Origin: Craterostigma plantagineum
Lineage: Eukaryota > Streptophyta > Magnoliopsida > Lamiales > Linderniaceae
Reading direction: 5' to 3'
Assembly (NCBI GenBank): GCA_027422505.1
Contig: JAPQWV010000002.1
Coordinates: 24,964,501 to 25,028,500 of the forward strand
Length of the DNA: 64,000 nucleotides
A program made the position numbers and the translations under genes. This document shows, piece after piece, positions 23,416-35,460 of this stretch. Positions within the stretch are counted from its first letter, which is position 1, and every line of letters begins with the position of its first letter. Below the pieces are notes generated by a model. It had not been told where the DNA came from. It did no database searches and saw only the letters and a list, made by a program, of their open reading frames with translations.

Positions 23416-24161
23416 ATGACGACGGATGCTAAAATAGCTGAGAGAACTGCAGAATGGGGACTTAACGTTAGAACAGACATTGGAGAAGGCAGCTTTCATG
23501 CTATTGGGCCTAGCTCAAGCGAAACGTGTGGTGAAAACAATAGGAATTCCATGGAAAGAAACTCCACTGGATCCACTCGAACATCAGGCGAATCGAGCCA
23601 TGGGACAGAGATTCCTAGGTTGTCTCAAGAGATTAAAGATGCCTTGGCTACGCTTCAACAGACATTTGTGGTCTCTGATGCAACTAAGCCTGACTGCCCT
23701 ATAGTGTATGCTAGCAGTGGCTTCTTCAAAATGACTGGTTATTCTTCTAAAGAAGTCATCGGAAAAAACTGGTGAGGATTATAATGATATTCTTGGGATT
23801 GGATTTACTTTCATTACATGCTATGAAAACTTATGGAAAGGGGTTTTTTGATTGAGGTTCTTTGGGTTCAGTCGTTTCTTGCAGGGTTCTGAAACCGATC
23901 AGAACGAGGTTTCGAAGATTCGAGAGGCGACGAGGGCGGGAAAAGGCTATTGTGGGAGGCTTTTGAACTATAAGAAAGACGGCACTCCTTTTTGGAATCT
24001 TCTTACAGTGACGCCGATCAAAGACAATCAAGGGAGAACTATTAAGTTTATTGGGTAAGGTTTTCATTACCAACTTCATACAAGCCAAGTTTCATGTGTA
24101 GCATCCATTATCATAAATTGAAGCCACTAGTTGAGTTGCTGGAGATTGCCTATACTAGCTG

Positions 24162-24209
<48 letters not shown>

Positions 24210-27200
24210 AATGCAGGTTGAGGTCAGCAAATATACGGAAGGAATCAACGAGAAGGCCCTCCGACCAAACGGATTGCCAAAGTCACTCATTCGTTATGAT
24301 GGTAATCTGACTCTGCTTTGATCACTTACAGAGAAACTTTTGACTTAATAATCTCATATAACTACGTTGATTTGCTTCAGCACGTCAGAAGGAAGAGGCA
24401 TTAGATTCAGTCACAGAGGTTGTTCAAACCCTCAAGGCTCCAAGGCCTCGTGTAAAATCACAGAGTAAAGATGTATCTGAGATGGATTCAATAGGAGAAT
24501 TGCCTCGTTCAGTTTCAGTAGACATAAACAAAGCTTCCAGAAAATCCCGAATTTCATTGAAGGGGTGAGTGAGATTTTATCCAAATGAATGCATGAGATA
24601 CCTACAGTTTGTGTTTAACGTTTGCTAATAACCTATCAGGTTTAAGAGAAATTCGACGGGCAGTGTTGGTATGAATGAAAATATGCAAGTTGCGCCTGAG
24701 CTATTGATGACGAAAGACATACGTACGGACAGTTGGGAGAGAGCTGAAAGAGAGAGGGATATACGTCAAGGCATCGACTTGGCTACGACATTAGAACGAA
24801 TCGAAAAGAACTTTGTTATTACAGATCCTAGAATTCCTGATAATCCTATTGTGAGTAAACCATCTTCACTCCTTGCTTTTTTGTTTTTCACTATGACATT
24901 AGAAACCAATATGGCACAGATGACTTGTGTTGTTGTATATTTTCAGATATTTGCATCTGATAGCTTTCTTGAACTAACGGAGTACACACGTGAAGAAATT
25001 CTGGGGAGAAACTGCAGGTATGGAGGTGATTGCATCACTGTTACTCATGCAATAACCATTGGTGATTTACCTTTCCTGTTATTGGAGATTTTTACTCTCA
25101 AAGTATGGACTTAAAGTGGTTGAAATACTTGCAGGTTTCTTCAGGGACCAGAAACCGATCAAGCGACTGTTCAAAAAGTACGTGATGCCATCAGGGAACA
25201 AAGAGAAATCACTGTTCAGTTAATTAACTACACAAAGAGTGGTATGTATAGTATTTACATCACACAAAATACCTTAATGTCAGTTAGTTTGTCTTATTCA
25301 TAGCTCAACTTTTAAAGGAGATTGTGCTTATTGATTTCCAGGAAAGAAATTCTGGAACTTATTTCACTTGCAACCTATGCGTGATCACAAGGTAATATAG
25401 TCTGTCAGAATACTTTCTTGAACTTGAACTACAACAATATCAGTTCTTCGTGCTGCATATTTTTTTATATGTTTATGCATTATCTTTGTATAGGGTGAGC
25501 TTCAATACTTCATTGGTGTTCAACTAGACGGAAGTGATCATGTAGAACCCTTGAGGAACCGTCTCTCAGAGGGAACCGAGCAACAGAGTGCTAAGTTGGT
25601 ACAGTTTCTTGGACTGAGTGTTTCTTCTTAATCATATGTGAACTATTAAAGCTAAGATGAAAAGGAGTCCTCGGTTATGCATCACTGAAAGAGTGCTAGC
25701 ATATTTTACCAAAACGAAAAATAAATTTTGTGCTTTGATCATTCATCGTCATGATAGATTATAATCAAAGTACATCTTTTAACACCAGGTCAAAGCTACT
25801 GCTGATAATGTCGACGAGGCTGTTCGAGAACTTTACGATGCCAACTTGGTAAGGTACTCTTCCCTCTCCGTTCTAATATTACAAACTGGATATGAGCTAT
25901 TTGTCATCATTTACATTCAAGTTGATTAATAAGTTCTGTTTTAAGGTGAAAAACATGTTTTAGCATAAGGAAAAATGTCGCCATCTTTTCATGTTGGTTT
26001 AGTAACTCATTTGAATAGTTTGGAACTATGTAGTTTGTATTTTAAGTATATGAATGCATTCTTATATTACCTTCAGAGACCTGAAGACCTCTGGGCTATA
26101 CATTCTCAACCCGTGTTTCCAAAACCTCACAAGAGGGACAGCGTAGCGTGGGCATCCATAAGAAAGGTATGAACATAATATGTTCAATACTCTAGTTGCA
26201 CCTTCTTTGAAGATCGCTTGTTGAATTATATCCATCCTCTTTTTTTCAGATCACTGAGACTGGTGAAAACATAGGATTGCATCACTTCAAGCCCATACGA
26301 AGCCTGGGATGTGGAGATACTGGAAGGTACAACTTAGTGAAGCTTTTCTCACCACAAATCATACGATGCATCGATGTAACTTACGATATATGATGGAAGG
26401 AACAATCCCATTATGATTTTTGTTTCAGTGTTCATTTGGTACAACTATCAGGCACTGATCAATTTTTTGCCATGAAAGCAATGGAGAAAACTATGATGCT
26501 TAACCGCAACAAGGTATGTGTGTTTTCGACAACTCACCCTCTTCTCCTTCTCCTTCTCCTTCTCCTCTTGATTTAAGTGTTGACTGAGATATGAAGTAAT
26601 AATTCAGGTTCACAGAGCGTGTATCGAAAGGGATATTATATCAATGCTGGACCATCCATTTCTGCCTACACTCTACACTTCTTTTCAGGTTCCTATTTTC
26701 TCAGTTAATGGGCCATAGTGCTGATGATCTTATTACAGTATCAGATTTGTACTTCTCATCTTTCTCTCTTCTTAACTGATTACATGTTTGTCTGCAGACG
26801 CCTACGCATGTTTGCCTGATAACAGATTTCTGCCCAGGAGGAGAGTTATTTGCATTGCTCGATAAACAGCCTCTGAAGTTATTTAAAGAAGAATCGGCCA
26901 GGTGATTAGACTTTCAGTGTTGGGTTTCTTACAGAAAATATCAAATCACTCATATCCAATTATGGGATGAACGCATAATTGCCCATGCGGATTACTTGTT
27001 TCCATTGTTTTCCAGGTTTTATGCAGCAGAGGTTCTCATTTGCTTGGAGTATCTTCACTGTTTAGGTAGATACCCTTACTATTCGATATTGATCTTTTAC
27101 TGTACTTATAAATGGGATCGCTCTGAAGAAGTTAGCGTTGAATACATTAATGATCGCTGAGTCAGCGCTTAACTTTTACGTGTTCTCTGATCATAGGAAT

Positions 27201-28509
27201 AGTATACCGAGACCTTAAACCTGAGAACATTCTCCTCAAGGAGGACGGGCATGTCGTTTTGACGGACTTCGATCTTTCCTTCAAAACTTCATGCAAGCCT
27301 CAAGTAAGCGGAGTCCACTGTTAATATATATATCTCAGAAAACGCTTTAAGTTAAGAAAGTGAAAACAAGAAAGTTTCGACAGTGATTTATGTCTCCGAA
27401 ATATTATGCGTCCAGGTTATAAAGCATCCTCCAATGAAGAGTCGAAGATCGAAGAGTCAACCAGCTCCTCTGTTTTTCGCAGAACCAAATGCTCAGTCGA
27501 ATTCCTTCGTTGGCACTGAAGAGTACATCGCACCTGTAAGAGGATCTTCACCATACTATGCATGCTACTTTTTACATTTTCTTCGATAAGCATTACAGCG
27601 AATGGGAATGAAAAACAATATCTTAGTGTAAAACATGTTTATGAATCAGAATAGTTATGACATGGTTGATCACTTGATTTGCAGGAAGTTATCACAGGCG
27701 AAGGCCACAGCAGCGCTATAGATTGGTGGGCTCTAGGTAAGCATATTCTATACCTTGAAGCCATGAAATATTTCATGAGTCGTCGTCATCAAGTGTTTTT
27801 AGGACCATGAAGAAGTCGAAATATCATCGTTTATCGGATCTCGATGATGTAAGGATTACTGAGTCATACTTGTGATTTCTGACTCAGGGATTCTTCTTTA
27901 TGAGATGCTCTACGGGCGAACGCCATTCAGAGGAAAAAATAGGCAGAAGACATTCTCAAACATTTTGCACAAAGATCTGACTTTCCCAAGCAGCATTCAG
28001 GTGAAGTGAAAAACTATTACATTCTCGAATGTTGTAACCAAAAAGAAAAGAGTTATCAGATTTTTATAGCATTTACGCTATCGACAAAATCGAATACATA
28101 CACATTCATACATATTGCTCGGTGCAAATTCAGGTGAGCTTAGCAGCAAGGCAGCTAATCCACGCACTGTTGAACCGTGACCCAGAAAGTCGTTTAGGTT
28201 CTAACGTGGGCACAAATGAGATCAAGGAACACCCTTTCTTCCATGGGATCAAATGGCCACTGATTCACATGATGGTACTCAAACTGTTACTCATCATCTC
28301 AAAATAAAAGATCGAAAAAGTTCCATCAGTGGAATTATGTCTGAAATCTTCGCCTTCTAACACAGATTTATTAACTAGTTTTACTTGCAATACAGTCCCC
28401 ACCTCCATTAGACGCGCCTCTTCAGTTGATCGGAAAAGCGCCGCCAAGAGCAAAAGAGATCGGCTGGGACGACGAAGGAGTACTTGATCACCACGTCGAA
28501 ATGTTTTAA
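23416..28509 (+). CDS. PHOT2: Phototropin-2 (LOV1-LOV2-AGC kinase blue-light receptor)
   Basis: Plasma-membrane-associated blue-light receptor kinase for phototropism, chloroplast movement and stomatal opening. I place 22 exons from 23416-23771 to 28396-28509, totalling 2553 nt, 850 aa. The LOV1 adduct-forming Cys (NCRFLQG, codon 119) is split across the first intron (23771/23872). The LOV2 Cys (NCRFLQG) is codon 365. In the kinase (about 503-790): glycine loop LGCGDTGS, AMKAMEK lysine, YRDLKPEN loop, DFD in place of DFG as in AGC-VIII kinases, an insert before [11 protein letters not shown], and the DWWALG block. [12 protein letters not shown] near the start and [20 protein letters not shown] match PHOT2. 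The N-terminus is about 65 residues shorter than in Arabidopsis. An in-frame TAG lies 15 bp before the ATG and could be an acceptor, so an upstream exon may be missed. Confidence 0.95.
24164..24209. repeat. (CT)n microsatellite forming an intron 3' end
   Basis: About 21 CT dinucleotides run straight into the CAG acceptor of the PHOT2 exon starting at 24210. The microsatellite is thus the polypyrimidine tract of that intron. Confidence 0.96.
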
Positions 28510-28821
28510 GAACTTGTATAAGCTATGCAACTGTAGAGGCTTCGTTAATACAGATACAGTTATGACTATCTTCTTCCGTGCATTCGTATCTTTGGTGATA
28601 ATTTTTGTTTGGAAAAAATATGATTTTTCCATTGCTGCAATAATAGCTCTCTGCATAGAAATACAAGGTAGATCATGCTTTCACAGATGGTCAACCAAGA
28701 GAATGAATTGCAATATAGGTAGATATTCATAGGACTTGTTCAACACCTGATAGAAAGTTGACTAGATAAAATACGTCTTTCCCACAGTACATAGCTACAG
28801 AATTTCGGAGATGGTCGTGGA

Positions 28822-31800
28822 TCAGACAAGGCTAAGCTCGTCTGATGTAGAAGTAACTATTAGCAACTCACTTAACGCCTTTCTCAATTTGAACAAACCT
28901 TCTCCTCCATCGCATATGTATGCTGAGGCCTGTCTTCCCGATAAAGTCGCCCCTTCCATGCTGTCGATATAGTCCTGTGTATAATTCAAAACCATTGAGA
29001 GAGAGATACAGAGATAGTGTGTGTGTGTGAGTGTGTGTGTGTGAGAGAGAGAGATGTAATAGTTCTTACCTGCTTAGTGTATGAGCCGGCGAGGAAGAAG
29101 TTCTTGACAGGCGTCTTCTGATCTGGCCTGAATGGATCTTTGCCAGGACCTTCGCGGTATAAAGACTGACCAATCTTGACAACTGAGGACCATGTCACTT
29201 CTAAGCCTCGTGACGAAGGGAACAAATCGACCACCTAAAATTGGAATTTTTTCATATATAATTACAGGACAAGCGAAAGCAATATGTTTCGAAGCCTTTT
29301 TATAGCAGCTTGAAAAGTGCAATTTTGAGGGAGGATTCAAAGTTTGCAAATGTTGGGACCGACCAAACTAGTTTCAATGTCGAGAAAACATTCAAAATCT
29401 TTAGGAACCAAATGCTTTGATTGATGATAGAATGGTTAGACTACTAATGAGTGACTCAGAAAAAAATAGCATTAGCTATAAGAGAGACAGACCTGCTTTG
29501 AAACTCGCCTTATAATCTCGTCGTTGGGCAGAGGCATGTAAGGATCGCCAGGTGTGAGTACACATCTGAAAAATCACACGAAAAAACAATGTGAAAGGTT
29601 CTTCTTTATCGCATTAGTTACAACCATTTAAGCAAAGAAGATCAAGTCACGGATAAAAAAAGATATATTTCTTACTGAAGCAAGGAACCTTGACCCTCTA
29701 GGTAATAATCCTCAGGCGACGTAACTGCTAGGTCAGCAAAGCAAGAGAAATCTGCATCTGGGGTGTAAAGGAGGTTATCCAAACCCGAGGGGTCCCTCAA
29801 TTGCCTGAAAAATCATCGCGCGGGCCAACAATTTTACAATTTAAAGATTTTTGAAGCGAACCCTCTTTTTCTTACAATTATGTAATAACCCACTCATTCA
29901 CTCACCTGAGGCGCTCCAAGTCCCTTAACTCTGTAACCCAGCCATTATATCTCAGCTGCACCGTAACGACGGGCACTCCAACTAGTTTGTAGATGTTGTC
30001 GAAGAATTCAAACTCCCTCCAACTCTTAGGAAGTAATCTTTTAATCCCGGGAACATCACAAGCTGTATAGATACAATTCTTTCTTCTTACACGAATAGAT
30101 TGAGTTGACGAGAAAAAACCAAAAGGTTATAACACAGACCTGCAACATATGCATCGGCCTTAACGATTTTCTTTTGTGTGGCCTGGAAAAAAATAGACAA
30201 TAAGAACGAGTAGGTTAGTATGGTTACTAAGTACGATCTTAAGCACATGACTTAGATGTTTACTTTAGACATGGCGAGGCCCGTAACATATACACCACCG
30301 TCAGAAGATTTATCATAAAGGACTTCTCTGCATCCCCACCTTAAATGGAACCTGAAATTGCAGTTGAAGTAAAATACATGGATTTCTAAAGAGAACGTAA
30401 GGAGATTTGCAGAATTTAGTGCTAAAAAATATACCTTCCTCCCTTGTCCGTAATGTACTTTTTGATTGGCCCGCTCAGATAAACGTCTGGGGAGCCTTTA
30501 AGCATGCGAAGAAGGGAAGCCTCGGTTTTTGTGGCGAAAAGCGAGAATATAGTGAGCATGCAACGTGCGCTAATGTTATCGCAATCGATGAATCCCAGAG
30601 CGTAAGCGACCGGGTCCCACATTCTCTGTATACTCTTGCGAGTCCCTCCTTTGGACATGAACCAGTCGGAGAAGCTTATCTGCGGTAATAAAAAGGGCCA
30701 GAGTATAAACTTATTACGCTTTTCCCGCACAAGTTTGGTTTTAAGGAAATTAGCAGAGAAAATGGAAAAGGAAAACCAGTTTTTATGTTTTGTTGACTGA
30801 AGAAATAGACGAGGAAAACAAAAGAGAGGAAAACTATACTTCACCAAATGGTAAGGAAAACGAAAGACGAACTTATCCAAACCATTTTCTATCCATTTCT
30901 TTTTTCACGCTACTTTCTTGAATCCAAACACGGCCTATGTGTCATGTTAGGTAATAAGGCACATATGCATTAAATAGAAAAAGAAATCGGCAATACTCAC
31001 ACTATCGAGGTCACATATGTCCCTCATTGCTCCATTTGGGTCGACTAATGCCCTTACGACGGGGCTAAGGGCAAGAGCCACAGCGTTTCTTGCTTTATCG
31101 TAATTCTAGAAAATGAAAGAGAAAAAAGAATATCACGATTCAGAAACTATTTTTTGCCCAGTGAACATATTATTACAATGATATGTGATTACGTTGAGCT
31201 GATTTGTTGTCAGAAATGCACGAATTCCATGTAATGGTGCACCAACTGGAGAGCGAAAGTCAAGTTCTGCATCGAAAAAAGTTAAGTACGTGAGATCTCA
31301 AATTATACACAAATGGTTCCTTTAAATTAAAAGCAAAATCAACCAATCAAGTTAAAAAGCAGTAACAGAAGAGTGTTGCTGATTGAATAAGCATTTCATC
31401 GTACCTCCAATTTCACCTCCTTTATTGACGAATGTGTGAGTGTGATCCTTCACAAGCAAGTTTTTATCTGCGCCAACCTACGATAAGTAAACAAGAACAC
31501 TAAGTAGAGACCGTTGATGCCCCATACAAGTGACAAAACATAACAACTATAACCAATTTATTTATTTTTTGGACCAGAAAGTTCCTGAAAGAGCTTAACG
31601 AACAATGTGCAAGACAAGAATAAATAATAAAGGAAACTCCCGCCGGGTTTTAACAAGCTGATCGAAGTCATCATACCTTCTTCATTAATCGAAACAGATT
31701 GTTATAGCAACCGAAAAATACATGCAAGCCCATCTCAATGTGATTCCCTTTTCTGTCCACAAACGAACCCACTTTTCCACCGATGAAAGGCCTCGATTCA

Positions 31801-32701
31801 TATATGTCAACCTGAAAGCATCATAGCAAAACTGTCAATATTCTAAATCCCAGAGAAGCTACACTACAAAAACAAGACTCATCCTTTAAGAATAATTTTC
31901 AATCACAATACAGAAAACAGAGGGTATGGTTCATCGATATACTTATGATTTTATCCAATTAAATAATTTGGATGATAACGTGGACAAATTTAAGACGGGG
32001 TTATACCTCATGGCCTTGGTCTAGTAGCTCGACAGCAGTTGACATGCCAGCAAGGCCAGCGCCTATAATTGCCACTTTCAACTTTGGTCCCCGATAACGG
32101 TCGGGTTCCGGGGGAAACAAGCCTTTTGGAGCTGCAACCCAAAAATCATACATTTATTATCAATAGCCGAAAACAAGAAACAAATAAGTAATGCCGAAAA
32201 AAAACCCAGCAGAAAAGATCTTTTTAAATAGTCATAGAAACAGAACGCCAAAACTAACAGATAAACGAGAAAATCTTCATTCTTTAACACTTCTACGGCA
32301 AAAACGGAATAAAATTTGGTCAATTTGATCGACCACACAACATTCTTTCTTAGCTGATGATGATAGTAAAGAACTATCTCAACCAAAAGCCTTAAGCTTT
32401 ATAATCTCAATAGAAAAAGGGCAGCTCAGAAAGACCTAAACAAAATAAAAAAAAAAATCGAAAACAGTCCACCGTAAACTGAAACTCAAGCGAGAGCTAA
32501 CCAACATTGGAAACCCAATTAGACTCAATTCTCACCATTACTACTCATGTCAGAGACATTAGAGTCCAAATCAGACCGAATACTAAGGCTCTTCTTGCCA
32601 AAACGCCGAGACTTGCTGTTTCTTGACACGTACCCTTTGTCGCGATAAAACCCACCACTAGACGATGCAAACCACACGGAAGCTGAGCTAGCAGTAGCCA
32701 T
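28822..32701 (-). CDS. ZDS: Zeta-carotene desaturase, chloroplast
   Basis: FAD enzyme that turns zeta-carotene into lycopene intermediates (via neurosporene) in plastid carotenoid synthesis. Fourteen exons from 32701-32536 to 28974-28822, total 1731 nt, 576 aa, the family length. The first ~55 residues are a Ser-rich transit peptide ([18 protein letters not shown]). The FAD-binding fold reads [20 protein letters not shown], then [14 protein letters not shown] and [18 protein letters not shown]. The C-terminal flavin motif is [20 protein letters not shown], followed by [11 protein letters not shown]. All introns follow GT-AG. Convergent with PHOT2: the two stop codons are only 312 bp apart. 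A Helitron ends 385 bp before the start codon. Confidence 0.97.
28995..29055. repeat. (GA)n/(GT)n compound microsatellite in last ZDS intron
   Basis: GAGAGAGA, then several GT runs interrupted by GA, then GAGAGAGAGA, lying about 15 bp from the donor of the exon 29234-29070. Confidence 0.95.
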
Positions 32702-32799
32702 CGACGCAAAATGGTGTTCTTCTCTCTTCTTTGTTTTGCGGTAAAGCACCACAAAAGAAACTCCTTTGATTGCAGAAACAAGAAAGAAACAGTTTCCCT

Positions 32800-32812
32800 A
32801 TGCTATATATAA
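32800..32812 (-). promoter_or_regulatory. Probable TATA box of ZDS
   Basis: On the minus strand the sequence reads AGTTATATATAGCATAGG about 105 bp before the ZDS start codon. This is a plausible core promoter with a transcription start near 32770. Confidence 0.55.
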
Positions 32813-33288
32813 CTAGTGATTTGTCTAAGAGCAGACAAAATGGTGGGCTGGGTTCGGTGGCATCAAGGGCGGTTGATGCTCTTAGTGGGGATTTTGTCAT
32901 CAAGCTAATTCAATAGTTTACTTGGAGTTAAATAATATAGTTTGAGTGGTGCCATTGATTGGCATGTTGGGTGGAGGATGGAATAGAGAGGGAGATAATA
33001 TTCTGTTAAATATGTTATTTATGATTAGTATTATATTAAAATAAGGAAGGCGTAGAGAATTTTCTTTGTAAAACTAAAATATATAATCTATATACTATAA
33101 AAGTAGGATAGGGACCATATTGTGATGACACGTGGCAACAAATTCCCCCTAGGAAAATGTGAGGATATTTTTTTTTCGTGTTGGAAAGTGTAATTTTTTT
33201 TGACAATAGAAAAATGATAGACATTCAGTGAATATGGTCTCTTAATGACCCTATTAAATATACCTTGCATTTATCTGATTCGTTGTGC

Positions 33289-33494
33289 TCATTTAATAGG
33301 CAGCTGAACAGTCCGACAAAAAACTATTCAATTAAGAAAGTTGAACGGTCTTGCTAAATAATGCTTTCTATTCAAGACTGTTGGCCTTTCTTCATTTAAT
33401 AGGCAGCTGAACGGTCCGACAAAAAACTATTTAATTAAGAAAGTTGAACGGTCTTGCTAAATAATGCTTTCTATTCAAGACTCTTGGCCTGTCT
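33289..33494 (+). repeat. 103-bp tandem duplication in the Helitron 5' part
   Basis: Two adjacent copies (33289-33391 and 33392-33494) of a unit beginning TCATTTAATAGGCAGCTGAA and ending near 'ttggcctttctt'/'ttggcctgtctt'. They differ at only a handful of positions, so the duplication is recent. Confidence 0.93.
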
Positions 33495-33542
33495 TTCTTT
33501 CTATTCGGTTTTTGCTAATTTTTTCTGGGATTGTTAAAGATG

Positions 33543-34016
33543 GCCTGATGGGTATTGTTCCCCGTCGATGAGGGAGCTCATGGAACTGTTGGTAATAATA
33601 TTATTCCAAGGGCTCACTGGCTTGGGGTTAAGTTCTCTCAGTCTTCTTCCGGGCCGTACGGCGGCTTCCTGGGGAGGGCGACGGCGGCGGATTCAGCGGT
33701 GCAGCCGCTGAAGAAGAGCCGTCGTGGGCCGAGGTCAAGGAGCTCACATTATAGGGGCGTTACTTTCTATAGAAGAACTGGTCGTTGGGAGTCGCATATA
33801 TGGTAACCACCAAAGAATGAATCTTTATATTGCACTTGCAATTACATGCAGTTGAAGCACTTTTTCCTGCTTAAATGATATAGGGATTGCGGAAAACAAG
33901 TCTATTTGGGTTCGTTGCGTCTTCCCTTATTTGGTTCCTTTTTTTTCCTTTCTTGTGTTTAGGTGGATTTGACACGGCTCATGCTGCAGCTCGGAAGGCT
34001 TCTTCTATCATTATTT
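33543..34016 (+). pseudogene. Captured fragment of an APETALA2/TOE-type AP2 gene
   Basis: Three consecutive exons of a euAP2 transcription factor, with introns retained. The first exon, to 33802, encodes [16 protein letters not shown] sequence and the start of the AP2 domain ([21 protein letters not shown]). A microexon near 33891-33918 encodes DCGKQVYLG. A third piece from 33962 encodes GFDTAHAAAR. After that Arg the expected donor is missing and the frame runs KASSIII to a stop at 34016. The second half of the first AP2 domain and the whole second domain are absent, so this cannot be a functional factor. It is an exon capture by the Helitron. Confidence 0.85.
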
Positions 34017-34289
34017 AAGAAATTACGAAATTCAGTTGCAGAAAGTGTAATGATCTAGCTGGTTTTATTGTAATTTTTTTGACGAATGTTCCGGCGATGT
34101 CAGTGTCGATTTTTAAGCCAGCGTTTGGATGATTGAAACACTTATCTTCCTGTGAATATGTTGTTTCTGTTTTGATTGTTGTCTTCGATTGTATTAGGAT
34201 CAAATTTACCTTTGATTTTTCTTTGACCAAATTAGATTTTCTTTGTCGCTCTCTTTAGTCTTAAAGAAAAAGGGAAAGAATAATAGAGA

Positions 34290-34824
34290 AAGGCGTGTCT
34301 GTACAGAGGTTGCGCAATTGGGGGCTCAAGTATGGGATTACTGAGGCGGGAGGTTCAGCAACAGTAATGGTGGGCCTCGAGGAATCTGAGCAACATGGGT
34401 CGGCGGGTAGATTGTTCGATAACATGGAAACCAAGATAGTCCACCCCGAGATTGGAGATTCATTACCACCTGGGAAACGAGGCGAGCTATGGCTGAGAGG
34501 ACCATGTGGTCATGAATGGTGAACGTTCTAATGAAAATTAAATCCCAAATTTTCTCTTCTTTTTTTCTTCAAGTCTTTTTTACCGTCTACGTTTACGTTA
34601 GGTACTCTAGGGATGACGAAGCGGCGAGGACGACAATAGATTCAGAAAGATGGCTGAAGACAGTCGACCTCTGTTATTTCGGCTCAGATTGGTCCCCCTT
34701 CGTTGTTGATGGGTTGAAAGAGCTGATAAAATACAAGGCTTATCAAGTGAGACGGGAAGAAACATCTATATTGGCAGATCCTCAGTACTTGGAAACATAT
34801 ATTAATGGGCGCTGGCAAATCTGA
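34290..34824 (+). pseudogene. Captured fragment of a 4-coumarate-CoA-ligase-like (acyl-activating) gene
   Basis: Two exon-like pieces. 34290-34519 encodes YGITEAGGSA, HGSAGRLFDNMETKIVHP and LPPGKRGELWLRGP. About 34600-34824 encodes DDEAARTTIDSERWLKTVDLCYF and VVDGLKELIKYKAYQV. These match the central-to-hinge part of 4CL-like peroxisomal acyl-activating enzymes (YGxTE, GELWxRGP, GWLKTGDLCY, LKELIKYKxYQV). Changes at key places (GDL reads VDL; DRLKE reads DGLKE) and the missing N- and C-terminal parts show it is decayed. The open frame stops at 34822-34824. Confidence 0.85.
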
Positions 34825-34949
34825 TTGTGAGATAGCTCATAAACAAACGCTCATACTCTTTATATGTAAGTATATTTTGTTTTCTTTATTCGTACGAATG
34901 TGATCTACGACAGAGGCTTTATTGGAAAAGGTGATCAAGTAAAACCACG

Positions 34950-35460
34950 TATTGATGTTGATTTCTCCGCTGAGGTCTCTTCAAGAATCAGATGAGAAGT
35001 TCAACGGTTCGAATGTTCCTCTGCTTCGTCCCAAGGACCTGAGGTTAGTTAGTTATGAGTTTGTTGGCCATTTTTATTTCTCCACCTAAACTTTCCCTAA
35101 TTTATTTTTAATTTCAGGTTTGCGATGATGGCTTCTGAGAGGTTATTAATCTTACAGCCTCATAACTGGTCTTTGAGGAGAGATTATGGCATGATGTTGT
35201 ATTATAACAAGTAAGGAAAAGTTAACTATTTTTGCTTCATTTTAATTGATATGGTTATTATTTCTGTTTTCGTGACGATTGTGAATAAAACGCACGGAAT
35301 ACGAACCAGCCGTTCAAGAACTGAGCATCTGCATGGCTTTTGCGCCCGAAGAAGAGGCTCAAGTGTTGGAACATTTCGTGGAGAAGCTGCATTTAATGAT
35401 GCTCGAACTGTCGTGGAAATTGCGGGGGCAAAAGGGTCCATTGACGGCTATGTGAAAATG
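34950..35460 (+). pseudogene. Captured fragments of a third gene (SirB1/TPR-like, tentative)
   Basis: Exon-like pieces encode SLQESDEKFNGSNVPLLRP (about 34978-35042), FAMMASERLLILQPHNWSLR (about 35120-35210) and AVQELSICMAFAPEEEAQVL (about 35296-35400). GT-AG junctions fit between the first two. The middle blocks remind me of a conserved plant protein with a SirB1-like/tetratricopeptide region, but I am not sure of the family. The pieces share the plus orientation with the AP2 and 4CL-like fragments. The frame ends at an early stop near 35452. Confidence 0.5.

Noticed and set aside
23761..24054. PHOT2 LOV1 seemed to lack its photoactive Cys (continuous reading gives ...GKNW, and FGFSRFLQG in the next open frame)
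   Set aside because: Splicing 23771 to 23872 restores NCRFLQG with the Cys codon split by the intron, so LOV1 is normal.
30407..30688. Plus-strand frame over a ZDS exon
   Set aside because: Antisense shadow of the ZDS exon 30679-30435.
33555..34016. Functional AP2 transcription factor gene
   Set aside because: Only the first half of one AP2 domain is present, the next donor is lost, and a stop follows. It lies within Helitron borders as a captured fragment.
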